Part shown: positions 1 through 8,638 of the stretch, piece by piece | How the letters are laid out: every line of letters starts with the position of its first letter | How positions within the stretch are numbered: the stretch's first letter is position 1 | From: DATAUK01 sp036268295 | GTDB taxonomy: Bacteria; Actinomycetota; Actinomycetes; JAFAQI01 | Direction of reading: 5' to 3' | Length of the DNA: 64,000 nucleotides | Assembly (NCBI GenBank): GCA_036268295.1 | Contig: DATAUK010000033.1 | Coordinates: 65,027 to 129,026 of the forward strand | Translations under genes and position numbers: made by a program | Notes under the pieces: model-generated | Databases searched by the model: none | The model's input: the letters and a program-made list of their open reading frames with translations, nothing else | Told to the model about the DNA's origin: nothing

Positions 1-140
1 TCACGGTCGGCAGCACCACGTCGATCACCTTCAAGGCGACGCCGTCGTCGACCAGGGGTTCGAGGAGCTTCGTGGTCAAGGTCACCAACCCGGATGGCAG
101 CGTGTCGGCCACCTTTACCAAGTCGCTGACCGTCTCATGA
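1..140 (+). CDS. C-terminal end of a pilus-locus or surface protein (partial)
   Basis: The reading frame is open from the left edge of the window (first full codon at base 3) to a TGA at 138-140, giving about 45 residues. The visible tail ends in VTNPDGSVSATFTKSLTV, which resembles the last strands of an IPT/TIG-like immunoglobulin fold. The stop overlaps the start of the next prepilin gene (ATGA at 137-140), so it belongs to the same pilus operon. A minor prepilin or pilus-associated adhesin is the likeliest identity, but too little is present to name it. Confidence 0.55.
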   Translation, partial: TVGSTTSITFKATPSSTRGSRSFVVKVTNPDGSVSATFTKSLTVS

Positions 141-808
141 TGCGGGCATGGCGCACCCGGCGCGGAGCGAACGAGGCTGGCATCTCGCTGGTCGAGGTGC
201 TGGTCTCGACACTGATCTTCGGGATCATCGTGTCGATCATCACGGCGTCGATCGTCGCGATGCTGCGACAGGAGCGGACGCAGAACAGCCAGACCACCAA
301 CCTCGACGCAGCCCGCAGCGTGATCACCAAGCTCGACCACCAAGCGCGCTACGCCAACGCCGTCTCGACGCCGGGCACCGGCACCGATGGCTCGTACTAC
401 GTGGAGTTCCAGACCGGCAACACCAGCCAGCAGCAGACCTGCACACAGTGGCGGTACGTCCCGGTCGGCGGAACGGTGCAGTACCGCACCTGGCAGCCGC
501 CGCTCGGCGGGTCCGGGTCATCGACGGCGAGCGCGTGGTCGACGGTCGGCACCGGATTCAGCTTGATCCCCTCGACTCCGGCGACACAGATCTGGACGCT
601 TGGACCGACCGTTACCGGGCCGCTCGCCTCGTCGTCGACCGCCTACTCCACGGATAGCCACTATCAGCTGCTCGTCGACTTCGATGCCTCGAACGGAACG
701 CCGAAGGAGACCGCGCAGAGCCAGGTCGCGATCACGGCGATCAACTCGACACGGAACGCCGCCAGTCCGACCCCACCCGCAGTGTGCACCCAGAACGGCC
801 GCCCATGA
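137..808 (+). CDS. type IV minor prepilin with N-methylation motif (PilW/PulJ-like)
   Basis: A 223-residue protein with a class III prepilin signal. A short basic leader ends at Gly15 and is followed by ISLVEVLVSTLIF, with the conserved Glu at +5 of the mature protein (residue 20). A hydrophobic helix then runs to about residue 45. Prepilin peptidase should cut after Gly15 and the mature N-terminus would insert in the pilus-assembly platform. The rest is Ser/Thr/Gly-rich with few family hallmarks, so PilW-like is a positional call. The ATG overlaps the previous stop, and its own TGA overlaps the next ATG at 805. Tight coupling with the next gene and pilD supports a pilus role. Confidence 0.75.
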   Translation: MMRAWRTRRGANEAGISLVEVLVSTLIFGIIVSIITASIVAMLRQERTQNSQTTNLDAARSVITKLDHQARYANAVSTPGTGTDGSYYVEFQTGNTSQQQTCTQWRYVPVGGTVQYRTWQPPLGGSGSSTASAWSTVGTGFSLIPSTPATQIWTLGPTVTGPLASSSTAYSTDSHYQLLVDFDASNGTPKETAQSQVAITAINSTRNAASPTPPAVCTQNGRP

Positions 809-2574
809 ACCGCATGATTGATGCCATTCGCCGTCGCGAGAACCGCGAGGACGGCTTCGCGATGATCATGACGATCTTCCTGATCCTGATCATCACCGTG
901 ACGACCGTTGCGGTCGCTGCGACGATGCTCCAGCAGGTCACGCCGACCAACCTGGTCAAGAAGCAGATTCGCACTGTCGACGCTGCCTCCGCCGGAATGC
1001 AGGCGGCGCTTGGCCAGCTGCGGAACACCTCGACCAGCGGCGCGGGCGACCTGACGAAGCTGCCGTGCTCGGATCCGAGCGACTCCGGCGGCGTGCAGCT
1101 GCTGGTAGGAAGTCCGGCAGGCACGGTGAGCGTCGCCGGCGACCAGCTCACCGGCACCGTCGAGACCACGGCGCTGAGCACCAACGAAGGCACCTATCGC
1201 ACCGTCATCGCCTACTACGCCACCGACCCGACCTCGCACGAGACCGACGCGAACACCAGCTGGTGGTCCGCGAACGCGATCGGCTGTAAGGCGGGCCTGG
1301 TGAAGAGCGTTCCGGCGTTCGCTTTCATCCAGTCCTTCGGAGCCGGCGCCGGGATCCAAGGCCTGTCGAACGCCGAGGGCGACAGGACCCAACACGCGAT
1401 CTACCAGTTCTCGACGACGACGACCAACATCGCCGGCGGCCGTCTCGCGGAGTTCAACACCGGCGCCCAGGACACCATGTGTCTGGACGCGCTGAACCCC
1501 GAGCCGTCGGCGGGGTCGACCCCGGAGTTCGAGCCCTGCCAGGCCGCGGGCCTGCCCCAGCAGACCTGGGAATACCGGGCCGACCTCACGCTGCAGTACG
1601 GCGGCGACACGTCGCTGAACCTGTGTATTCAGAACGTGACCAGCTCGCCGACCTCGGCAGGTCTGGCGGAGCTCAAGCCCTGCAGTACGAGCGGATCCGG
1701 GACCACCTATCCCTATGCGAACAACACCCAGCAGGAACAGGAATGGCCGTTCGACGACAACGGCCAGCTCCAGGTTCCCAACTCCAGCGGCGGTGTCGGT
1801 GCCGGTATCTGTCTTGGTGGTGCCGGTGTGACGACGTCGTCACCGGCGGTTGCCAATGCCCAGCTCGTCGTCGCAACCTGCTCCGGTAGCTCGAAGGATT
1901 ACACGTCCTGGAACCCTGACGCCCAGGTCGGCGCCGGAAAGTCCGGGAGCAACACGACCGGCAGTCCGGGTAGCCCGACCAACCAGTACGTCAACTACGC
2001 GCTGTTTGGTCGCTGCCTCGACGTGAGCGGCCAGAACTTCGCCAACCACCTCATCGCCTACCCGTGCAAGCAGGCGCCGGACACGACCACGTTGACCTGG
2101 AACCAGATCTGGCACTTCCAGACGGTCTCCGGCAACTACGGCATCTTCTACACGAACTGCTCGGCGAACGCGAGCGGTTGCGTTGGTGGGAGCACGAGCA
2201 CTGGCGAGAAGGACTGTCTGGCCTCGCCAGGCACCATGAACGGCGCGGTCTACGGCGTGACGTGCCCATCCGGCACGCCACCTGCCAACGAGCTGTGGGA
2301 CCCGACCGGGAGCTCCACCGGCAACTACGCCACCGAGTATCTGCTCATCAACCAGGCCGACGGTCTGTGCATGGCAGCCGACCCGGGCACCCTCGAGCCG
2401 AACTCAGGAATCACCGAGATCGTCGTCACCGACTGCAGCGGCCAGGACGTGCCGACCGGTGCCGCGAACTCCAACTACCTGCTGCTGAAGTGGAACGCAC
2501 CCGCGTTGCCGCCGACCCCGGGCCTCGGCAACATCGAGGAAGACGGCCAGGGCGTCACCAGCACGGGCAACTGA
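805..2574 (+). CDS. PilX-like pilus assembly protein with ricin-B-like (beta-trefoil) C-terminal region
   Basis: A 589-residue protein. The start is taken as the ATG at 805, which overlaps the previous TGA; a GTG at 784 lies in the preceding gene. The N-terminus (RENREDGFAMIMTIFLILII) is the degenerate prepilin-like signal and membrane helix of PilX-type minor pilins. From about residue 215 on, Cys-rich segments carry spaced Gln/Trp motifs (QQTWEY, QEQEWPF, WNQIWHF) and CLD/CIQ/CLGG motifs typical of ricin-type beta-trefoil lectin repeats. This suggests a carbohydrate-binding pilus tip or minor subunit. The domain order is read directly; the lectin function is inferred. Confidence 0.65.
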   Translation: MNRMIDAIRRRENREDGFAMIMTIFLILIITVTTVAVAATMLQQVTPTNLVKKQIRTVDAASAGMQAALGQLRNTSTSGAGDLTKLPCSDPSDSGGVQLLVGSPAGTVSVAGDQLTGTVETTALSTNEGTYRTVIAYYATDPTSHETDANTSWWSANAIGCKAGLVKSVPAFAFIQSFGAGAGIQGLSNAEGDRTQHAIYQFSTTTTNIAGGRLAEFNTGAQDTMCLDALNPEPSAGSTPEFEPCQAAGLPQQTWEYRADLTLQYGGDTSLNLCIQNVTSSPTSAGLAELKPCSTSGSGTTYPYANNTQQEQEWPFDDNGQLQVPNSSGGVGAGICLGGAGVTTSSPAVANAQLVVATCSGSSKDYTSWNPDAQVGAGKSGSNTTGSPGSPTNQYVNYALFGRCLDVSGQNFANHLIAYPCKQAPDTTTLTWNQIWHFQTVSGNYGIFYTNCSANASGCVGGSTSTGEKDCLASPGTMNGAVYGVTCPSGTPPANELWDPTGSSTGNYATEYLLINQADGLCMAADPGTLEPNSGITEIVVTDCSGQDVPTGAANSNYLLLKWNAPALPPTPGLGNIEEDGQGVTSTGN

Positions 2575-2597
2575 GTATCGAGAGGTAGCCTCCCGCC

Positions 2598-3377
2598 ATG
2601 GCCGCGGTGATCGTTGTTATCGGCCTGTTCGGGATCGCGATCGGCTCGTTCCTCAACGTCGTCATCTGGCGGCTTCCGCGCGGCGAGTCGGTGGCGCATC
2701 CACCGTCACACTGCCCGTCGTGCGATACGGCGATCAGTCCGCGCGACAACATCCCGGTCGTCTCCTGGCTGTTGCTTCGCGGCCGGTGTCGCACCTGCGC
2801 CAACCCGATCTCGGTGCGCTATCCGCTCGTCGAGGCAGGCACTTGCGCATTGTTCGTGGCGTTCGGCCTGCATTTCGGCATCCACGCGGATCTGCCGGCG
2901 TATCTCTATCTCGCGGCGCTCGGCGTCGCCCTCGGGATGATCGACCTGGACCTGCAGCGGCTTCCTGATGTCTTGACGCTGCCGTCGTACCCGATTGGCC
3001 TGGCGTTGCTCGGGATCGCCGCAATCGTCGACCACGCGCCGCACGCGTTCGTACGGGCGCTGCTGGCCATGGTGGCTCTGTTTGCGTTCTACGCGCTCGT
3101 ATGGTTCGTCTACCCGGCCGGTATGGGCCTCGGTGACGTGAAGCTGGCCGGTGTCCTCGGCCTTTATCTCGGCTGGCTCGGCTGGGGCCAGTTGGCGGTC
3201 GGCGCATTCGCAGCTTTTGTCGTCGGTGGAATCCTGAGCATTGCGATCGTGGTGTTGAAGGACGCCGGCCGCAAAACCAGGATTCCGTTTGGGCCGTTCA
3301 TGCTTATTGGCGTGGTGATAGGCATTTACGCCGGTCATCCCCTTGCGCACGCTTACACCAGCGGAATTGGTGCCTGA
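2598..3377 (+). CDS. pilD: prepilin peptidase (type IV leader peptidase/N-methyltransferase)
   Basis: A 259-residue polytopic membrane protein of the A24 aspartyl peptidase family, which cleaves prepilin leaders and methylates the new N-terminus. Near the N-terminus it has GSFLNVVIWRLPRGES followed by the paired CPSC and CRTC zinc-binding motifs. The two catalytic aspartates lie in GMIDLDLQRLPD and GMGLGDVK. About seven hydrophobic segments follow. The length is normal for the full two-domain form. It lies 23 bp after the PilX-like gene and probably processes the prepilins encoded just upstream. Confidence 0.93.
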   Translation: MAAVIVVIGLFGIAIGSFLNVVIWRLPRGESVAHPPSHCPSCDTAISPRDNIPVVSWLLLRGRCRTCANPISVRYPLVEAGTCALFVAFGLHFGIHADLPAYLYLAALGVALGMIDLDLQRLPDVLTLPSYPIGLALLGIAAIVDHAPHAFVRALLAMVALFAFYALVWFVYPAGMGLGDVKLAGVLGLYLGWLGWGQLAVGAFAAFVVGGILSIAIVVLKDAGRKTRIPFGPFMLIGVVIGIYAGHPLAHAYTSGIGA

Positions 3378-3458
3378 GCGACGCCTCAGTGACCCATGCG
3401 GCGTAATTCGGCGCCTCTGTTCTGCTTAAGCCGGGCGCCCTGTCTACCGATCTCGTCC

Positions 3459-3485
3459 TTGACAGGCAACCAGATGGGCTAACCG
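3459..3485 (+). promoter_or_regulatory. possible promoter in the pilD-pilM gap
   Basis: The 146-bp gap 3378-3523 holds a perfect TTGACA at 3459-3464 with a weak TAACCG 15 bp downstream, and two short hairpins just after pilD (for example GGCGCC arms around 3409-3440). The spacing is short for a sigma-70-type promoter, so this is only a candidate for separate pilM-N-O transcription. Confidence 0.28.
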
Positions 3486-3523
3486 CTCACCGCGGATGCG
3501 CATGGGTACGGGAGGACGAGCCA

Positions 3524-4603
3524 GTGGCAGGACGACTTGCGGTTGGTCTCGACATCGGCACGTCCGGTGTCCGAGCAGCCGAACTCGCGTTCGGCAAGGG
3601 ACCGGCGACGCTTCAACGATTCGGTCAGGTGGCGCTCCCGGTCGGGGCTGTGCGTGACGGCGAAGTCGCCGACCCGCAGCTCGTCGCCGACGCCATCAAG
3701 CACTTGTGGTCGACGGCGAAGTTCACGACCAAGCGGGTCGTGCTCGGCGTCGCCAATCAGAAGGTGATCGTGCGGCAGGTCGACCTGCCTTGGATGCCGG
3801 CGGACGAGCTTCGCAAGTCGCTCGCGCTGCAGGTACAGGACTTCATCCCGATCCCGGTCGAGCAGGCGATCCTCGACTATCACCCGATCGAGGAGATCAC
3901 CTCCGACGGCGGCGTGCGTTCACTGCGGGTGCTGCTCGTCGCGGCCTCTCGCGACATGGTGCAGTCCGCCCTCGACGCGGTGAAGCGCGCCGGGCTGACT
4001 GCCACCCAGGTCGATCTCACCCCGTTCGCCGTACTTCGCTCACTCGGCCGTTTCGACGAGGTCGGTGCCGACCCCAGCGCCCATGCGGGTGCTGAGGCGC
4101 TGGTCGACATCGGCGCCAAAGTCACCAACATCGTCATCCACCAAAACGGCGTGCCTCGCTTCGTCCGGATCCTGCTGATGGGTGGCGACAACATCACCGA
4201 CGCCGTCAGCGAGCGACTCGGTGTCCCGTTCGACCAGGCGGTCGGCGTCAAGCAGCAGCTCGGTATGGCCGCCGTGCGCGGCGAGCTCAGCAGCGATCAC
4301 CCGGCTGCCCGCGTCATCGAGACCGCCGCCGGCTCGTTCGTCGAAGAGGTACGCGGCTCGCTCGACTACTACCTCGCGCAGCCCGGCTCGGTGCCGCTGC
4401 AGCGAGTCGTGATCTCCGGTGGCGGGGCCCGCCTCAATGGCCTCGCCCAGCGGCTCGCCGCCGCGACCCGACTTCCGGTCGAGCCCGGTGCTGCAAGTGC
4501 AGCGCTGCGGGTTGGCAAGACCGGTCTTTCCGCTGACCAACTGACTTACGTCGAGCCGCAGATCGCAGTGCCGGTCGGGCTCGCACTGGGGGTGGCCTCG
4601 TGA
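3524..4603 (+). CDS. pilM: type IV pilus inner-membrane platform protein PilM
   Basis: A 359-residue actin-like (FtsA/PilM fold) cytoplasmic protein that binds the N-terminus of PilN and links the assembly platform to the motor. The N-terminal GLDIGTSGVRAAEL is the phosphate-1 motif of the fold; ALVDIGAKVTNIVIHQNG (phosphate-2) and VVISGGGARLNGL (adenosine motif) follow. The GTG start has a good GGAGGA ribosome site 7 nt upstream (3511-3516). It overlaps pilN by 4 bp (GTGA) and starts a pilM-N-O block. Confidence 0.93.
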   Translation: MAGRLAVGLDIGTSGVRAAELAFGKGPATLQRFGQVALPVGAVRDGEVADPQLVADAIKHLWSTAKFTTKRVVLGVANQKVIVRQVDLPWMPADELRKSLALQVQDFIPIPVEQAILDYHPIEEITSDGGVRSLRVLLVAASRDMVQSALDAVKRAGLTATQVDLTPFAVLRSLGRFDEVGADPSAHAGAEALVDIGAKVTNIVIHQNGVPRFVRILLMGGDNITDAVSERLGVPFDQAVGVKQQLGMAAVRGELSSDHPAARVIETAAGSFVEEVRGSLDYYLAQPGSVPLQRVVISGGGARLNGLAQRLAAATRLPVEPGAASAALRVGKTGLSADQLTYVEPQIAVPVGLALGVAS

Positions 4604-5286
4604 CCACGCAGACCGTCCAGACGGCAGGCGTTGCGGCACTGCCGCGCGTCAACCTGATGCCGCCGGAGATCGCGGAGGCGCTTCGCTTCCGCCGTCTCCA
4701 GCTGGCAATGGGTGGTGCGGTCCTCGCGGCAGCCGTCATCGTCGGCGCGCTCTACCAGCACGCCCACAGCGGCATCTCCAGCGCGCAGTCACAGCTGACC
4801 TCGGCGCAGGCGCAGCAGACCGGCCTGCAGACCAAGCTCAACAGCCTCGCCAGTGTCAGAAGCACGTTCGCGAACGTGAACGCCAAGCAGCAGCTACTGC
4901 AGCAGGCGATGGGTCAGGAGATTCGCTGGTCCTACATGCTGAACGACCTGTCGTTCCGGATCCCGAGCGACGTCTGGCTGACCAGCATCCAGGCCACCGA
5001 GACCACAGTCGGCGACGGCACTACACCCGCCGCCACCGCGGTACCGGTCCCGGGCCAGCTCACCACGAGCATCGGCAACCTCTCGTTCAGCGGCGTTGCG
5101 TTCAAGCACGACGACGTCGCCACCTGGCTCGACTCGCTCGCCAAGGAGAAGGGTCTCGCGCAGCCGACCTTCACCAGCTCGAGCGAGGAAGCGATCGGTA
5201 CCAGGCCAGTCATCGGCTTCGATAGTCAAGCCCTGGTCGATCAGAAGGCCTACTCCAACCGCTACACCCCCAAGGCGGGCAGCTGA
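4600..5286 (+). CDS. pilN: type IV pilus assembly protein PilN
   Basis: A 228-residue bitopic membrane protein. The short cytoplasmic N-terminus contains PRVNLMPPEI, the INLLP-like motif that docks into PilM. One membrane helix lies at about residues 30-48, followed by a Gln-rich coiled-coil segment and a periplasm-side-type domain. Start GTG overlaps the pilM stop (GTGA). It partners with PilO downstream. The presence of the PilM-binding motif makes the assignment firm despite low overall conservation of the family. Confidence 0.88.
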   Translation: MTTQTVQTAGVAALPRVNLMPPEIAEALRFRRLQLAMGGAVLAAAVIVGALYQHAHSGISSAQSQLTSAQAQQTGLQTKLNSLASVRSTFANVNAKQQLLQQAMGQEIRWSYMLNDLSFRIPSDVWLTSIQATETTVGDGTTPAATAVPVPGQLTTSIGNLSFSGVAFKHDDVATWLDSLAKEKGLAQPTFTSSSEEAIGTRPVIGFDSQALVDQKAYSNRYTPKAGS

Positions 5287-5287
5287 C

Positions 5288-6118
5288 ATGACGAAGATGC
5301 GCCAGTGGTCGATCCTGACGGCGGTTGCCGTCCTGGTCGTCTTTGCCGCGGGCTGGTTCCTGATGGTCAAGCCGCAGCAGTCGAAGTCAGCGAGCCTTCG
5401 CTCGGAGGCCGCGACGCAGCAGCAGGAGAACCAGGTCCTCCAGACCCAGATCGACGCGCTCAACGCCGAGCAGAAGAATCTGCCTGAGCAGCAGCGCGCG
5501 CTGCAGAAGTTCAACACCCAGGTGCCTGCTGACGCCGCCGAGCCGACGATCATCCGTCAGCTCTCGGCGGCCGCCGCCGGCGCCGGAGTCAACCTGGTGT
5601 CGATGACGCCGGGCACTGCCTCGCAGGTCGCCTCAACCACTCCGGCCGTCGCGGCCTCGCCGGCGCCCACCACCTCGGCGGCGGCGACGACCCCGGCAGC
5701 GGGCTCGACCAGCCTGGTGCCCGCGGCATCGGCCGGCGGGACGCTCGTCGAGCTCCCGATCGCCATCGGTGTCACTGGAACGTTCCCCAACATGGAGACG
5801 TTCTTCCTGGCGCTGGAGAAGCTGCCTCGCTCGCTGCTGGTCCAGAGCTGGTCGATGTGTCCGGATGCCACCGGTAACGCAGCCGTAGCAACGACGACCG
5901 GAGCGAGCGCGACCTGCACGCTGCCGTCAACGCCCACTACGACGTCGCTTCCCGCCGGCAGCCTCGGCGCCACGTTGAACGGTCTGGTGTTCTACTCGCC
6001 GCCGGTCGGCAGCGTCGTCGCGCCGACCACCACGACGCCGACCACGACCACGACCACGACCACCACGCCGTCGCCCGCCACGACTCCGACCGCGGCCACC
6101 ACGGCCGCGGCGAACTAG
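5288..6118 (+). CDS. pilO: type IV pilus assembly protein PilO
   Basis: A 276-residue bitopic protein with one N-terminal membrane helix (WSILTAVAVLVVFAAGWFLM). A long coiled coil rich in Gln/Glu follows (about residues 35-85), then a ferredoxin-like domain. An Ala/Thr/Pro-rich linker splits the domain, and the C-terminus is almost pure Thr/Pro/Ala. The ATG at 5288 begins 1 bp after the pilN stop codon; an open frame continues upstream inside pilN but is not used. It forms the PilN-PilO heterodimer of the alignment subcomplex. The low-complexity tail is unusual and may be disordered or glycosylated. Confidence 0.87.
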   Translation: MTKMRQWSILTAVAVLVVFAAGWFLMVKPQQSKSASLRSEAATQQQENQVLQTQIDALNAEQKNLPEQQRALQKFNTQVPADAAEPTIIRQLSAAAAGAGVNLVSMTPGTASQVASTTPAVAASPAPTTSAAATTPAAGSTSLVPAASAGGTLVELPIAIGVTGTFPNMETFFLALEKLPRSLLVQSWSMCPDATGNAAVATTTGASATCTLPSTPTTTSLPAGSLGATLNGLVFYSPPVGSVVAPTTTTPTTTTTTTTTPSPATTPTAATTAAAN

Positions 6119-6130
6119 GAGCACGCCGCA

Positions 6131-6865
6131 ATGACAGAAACCTCGATCCTTCCCGGCGCGGGTCCCGTCTCTGATGAGGGCGTGGACACGCCGCCTCCCG
6201 CTTCGGGTGGCGACGAGTCCGCTGGTGGCAGCCGTCGCCGGCTGCTGATCCTTGGTGCCGTCGCCGGCATCATCGTGCTGGCGGCCGCGGCGTACCTCCT
6301 GCTGCACAAGGGCTCGTCCTCGCCGACGGCGTCCCCGGTGCCGACCGTCGTCCAGACCGCGCCGGCCGCCGGCGGCGGCTCCAAGGCCAAGACCACGGGT
6401 CACAAGCCGACCTCGCTGCCGAAGGTCGCCAAGCACACCTCACCTCGCGACCCCTTCCAGGCGCTCGTGAACCCCCCGGTCCAGACCTCCGGTGCGCCGG
6501 CGTCCTCGACCACGGTCAGCGCGGCTCCAAGCGTCTCGACGGCGCCGTCCACCGGCAGCTCCCCGGTGGTTGTCACCAGTCCGTCGACACCGGTCACCGC
6601 CCCGCCTGCGCCGCCGCCGGCATCCGGTACGCCGCTGTCGATCCAGCTGACCAGGACCCACGGCCAGTTCGCCACCTTCAAGGTTGTCTACTCCCACCAC
6701 AAGTTCCGGATGTTCAACGTCCAGGCCCCGAAGCCGACCAGCAACACCGGCACGATCTTCGGCAAGGTCTTCGCGTTGATCGGCGTCCAGGACGGCGAGG
6801 CGACCGTGCAGATCGGTGATGGCACCCCGTTCGACCTGACCAAGGGCGTCTCGCACGTCGTCTGA
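6131..6865 (+). CDS. pilus-locus single-pass membrane protein, function unknown
   Basis: A 244-residue protein with an acidic N-terminus, basic SRRR, one membrane helix (about residues 38-56) and a Pro/Ser/Thr-rich linker. Its compact C-terminal domain ends around FGKVFALIGVQDGEATVQIGDG. It sits 12 bp behind pilO with an AGGAG ribosome site at 6117-6121 and is the last gene before a terminator. The position matches that of PilP in proteobacterial pilM-N-O-P operons, but there is no outer membrane to bridge and no clear PilP similarity. A role in the PilN/PilO subcomplex is inference. Confidence 0.6.
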   Translation: MTETSILPGAGPVSDEGVDTPPPASGGDESAGGSRRRLLILGAVAGIIVLAAAAYLLLHKGSSSPTASPVPTVVQTAPAAGGGSKAKTTGHKPTSLPKVAKHTSPRDPFQALVNPPVQTSGAPASSTTVSAAPSVSTAPSTGSSPVVVTSPSTPVTAPPAPPPASGTPLSIQLTRTHGQFATFKVVYSHHKFRMFNVQAPKPTSNTGTIFGKVFALIGVQDGEATVQIGDGTPFDLTKGVSHVV

Positions 6866-6880
6866 GAGCTTCACAGCGCT

Positions 6881-6917
6881 AACGACCCCGCCGCGGTGAT
6901 CCCGCAGCGGGGTCGTT
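6881..6917 (+). terminator. intrinsic-type hairpin ending the pilus operon
   Basis: A perfect 11-bp inverted repeat (AACGACCCCGC at 6881-6891, GCGGGGTCGTT at 6907-6917) encloses a 15-nt loop. It lies between the last pilus gene and aroC. No U-tract follows, which is common in GC-rich actinobacteria. Confidence 0.65.
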
Positions 6918-6965
6918 GCATGTCGCGGCAGGGCGCTAAGGCGTCCGAACCGGCAGAATGGACCG

Positions 6966-8144
6966 GTGTTGCGTTGGCTGACCGCAGGTGAGTCGCACGG
7001 GCCTGCCCTGGTGGCAGTGCTCGAAGGGCTCCCGGCCGGCACCCGCATCACGGCTGAGGCGCTCGCTGCCGAGCTGGAGCGCCGCCGCGGCGGATACGGC
7101 CGCGGCGCCCGGATGTCGTTCGAGCAGGACGCTGTGGAGGTGCTGGGCGGCGTCCGGCACGGCCTGACGATCGGCTCACCGATCGCGATCCGGATCGGCA
7201 ACTCGGAGTGGCCGAAGTGGGAGACCGTCATGTCGGCCGATCCGGTCGATCCGGCCGAGCTCGAGGGCCAGGCGCGCGCCGCGCCGCTGACCCGGCCCAG
7301 GCCCGGCCATGCCGATCTGGTCGGCATGCAGAAGTTCGGCTTTAACGATGCCCGCCCCGTCCTCGAGCGGGCGAGCGCGAGGGAGACCGCCGCGCGAGTC
7401 GCACTGGGTGCCGTCGCCAAGGCGTTCCTCAACCAGGTGCTCGAGGTCTCGGTGCTTAGCCACGTCGTCGCGATCGGCACTGCCTCTGCGCCTGCCGGCG
7501 TGATGCCTGGTCCGGCCGACGCTGGGCGAGTCGACGCTGATCCGGTGCGCTGCTTCGACCCGGACGCCAGCGCAGCGATGGTGGCTGAGATCGACGCCGC
7601 CCGCAGCGACGGTGACACGCTCGGCGGTGTCGTGGAGGTGGTCGTTCACGGCTTGCCGCCGGGGCTGGGCAGCCACACCCACTGGGACCGCCGGCTCGAC
7701 TCGCGGCTGGCGGGTGCCCTGATGGGCATCCAGGCGATCAAGGGGGTCGAGGTCGGAGACGGGTTCACCACCGCGGCGCGACGGGGGAGCGCAGCCCATG
7801 ACGAGATCGAGAACGCTGCTGAGGGAGTGCGCCGGCGTACCGATCGGGCGGGCGGCACCGAAGGTGGGATGAGCACCGGGGAGAGCCTGCGGGTGCGGGC
7901 GGCGATGAAGCCGATCTCGACCGTGCCACGGGCACTGGACACCGTCGATGTCGCGACCGGCGAGGCCGCGAAGGCGATCAACCAGCGGTCGGACGTCTGC
8001 GCGGTGCCCGCTGCAGGGGTGGTCGCCGAGGCAATGGTGGCGCTGGTACTTGCTGATGCCGCCCTGGAGAAGTTCGGCGGCGACTCGGTGCCGGAGACCC
8101 GCCGCAACCGTGACGCCTACCTTGCCGCGCTGGTGGTGCGGTGA
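6966..8144 (+). CDS. aroC: chorismate synthase
   Basis: A 392-residue FMN-dependent enzyme that converts 5-enolpyruvylshikimate 3-phosphate to chorismate, the last step of the shikimate pathway. Signature segments are present: TAGESHGPALVAVLEGLPAG, RRRGGYGRGARM, RPGHADL and GTEGGMSTGE. GTG start. It heads an operon aroC-aroK-aroB-aroQ in which each gene overlaps the next by 4 bp, so the four shikimate enzymes are translationally coupled. Length is typical. Confidence 0.97.
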   Translation: MLRWLTAGESHGPALVAVLEGLPAGTRITAEALAAELERRRGGYGRGARMSFEQDAVEVLGGVRHGLTIGSPIAIRIGNSEWPKWETVMSADPVDPAELEGQARAAPLTRPRPGHADLVGMQKFGFNDARPVLERASARETAARVALGAVAKAFLNQVLEVSVLSHVVAIGTASAPAGVMPGPADAGRVDADPVRCFDPDASAAMVAEIDAARSDGDTLGGVVEVVVHGLPPGLGSHTHWDRRLDSRLAGALMGIQAIKGVEVGDGFTTAARRGSAAHDEIENAAEGVRRRTDRAGGTEGGMSTGESLRVRAAMKPISTVPRALDTVDVATGEAAKAINQRSDVCAVPAAGVVAEAMVALVLADAALEKFGGDSVPETRRNRDAYLAALVVR

Positions 8145-8638
8145 CGCCGTTGGTCGTGCTGGTCGGGCCGCCCGGCGCCGGCAAGTCGACGGTCGGCCGG
8201 TTGCTTGCCGAGCGCCGTGGTGTCCCGTTTCGCGACAGCGACACCGACGTCGAGCAGTTGGCGGGACGGTCGATCAGCGACATCTTTGTTGACCAGGGCG
8301 AGCCGGTCTTCCGGAGCTTGGAGCGCGAGGCGGTGGCGGCGGCACTCCATGGCCACGACGGGGTGCTCGCTGTTGGCGGTGGCGCTGTCCTCGATGAGGA
8401 CACCCGTTGGTTGCTCGCCGCCCACCAGGTCGTGTTCCTCGACGTCGGCCTGGCGGACGCCGCCGCCCGGGTCGGTCTCAACCGTGACCGGCCGCTGCTG
8501 CTCGGCAACCCGCGCGGCCAGCTGCGGACCATGCTTGCGGCCCGCCGGCCGTTCTACGAGCAGGTGGCGGACATCACCGTCTCGACCGACGGCCGCTCGC
8601 CGTCGGACGTCGCTGATGCGGTCGAGGCCGCGCTGTGA
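8141..8638 (+). CDS. aroK: shikimate kinase
   Basis: A 165-residue P-loop kinase that phosphorylates shikimate at O3 using ATP. Walker A is GPPGAGKST (about residues 9-17). The DSDTDVE motif binds Mg2+/shikimate, and GGGAVLDEDTR and RPLL (lid arginine) also match the family. The GTG start overlaps the aroC stop (GTGA), and the stop overlaps the aroB start in the same way. Confidence 0.96.
   Translation: MTPLVVLVGPPGAGKSTVGRLLAERRGVPFRDSDTDVEQLAGRSISDIFVDQGEPVFRSLEREAVAAALHGHDGVLAVGGGAVLDEDTRWLLAAHQVVFLDVGLADAAARVGLNRDRPLLLGNPRGQLRTMLAARRPFYEQVADITVSTDGRSPSDVADAVEAAL

Noticed and set aside
3378..3523. c-di-GMP (GEMM) riboswitch upstream of pilM
   Set aside because: The gap has a GGCAACC-like string but lacks the ordered conserved core and the closing stems of GEMM elements.
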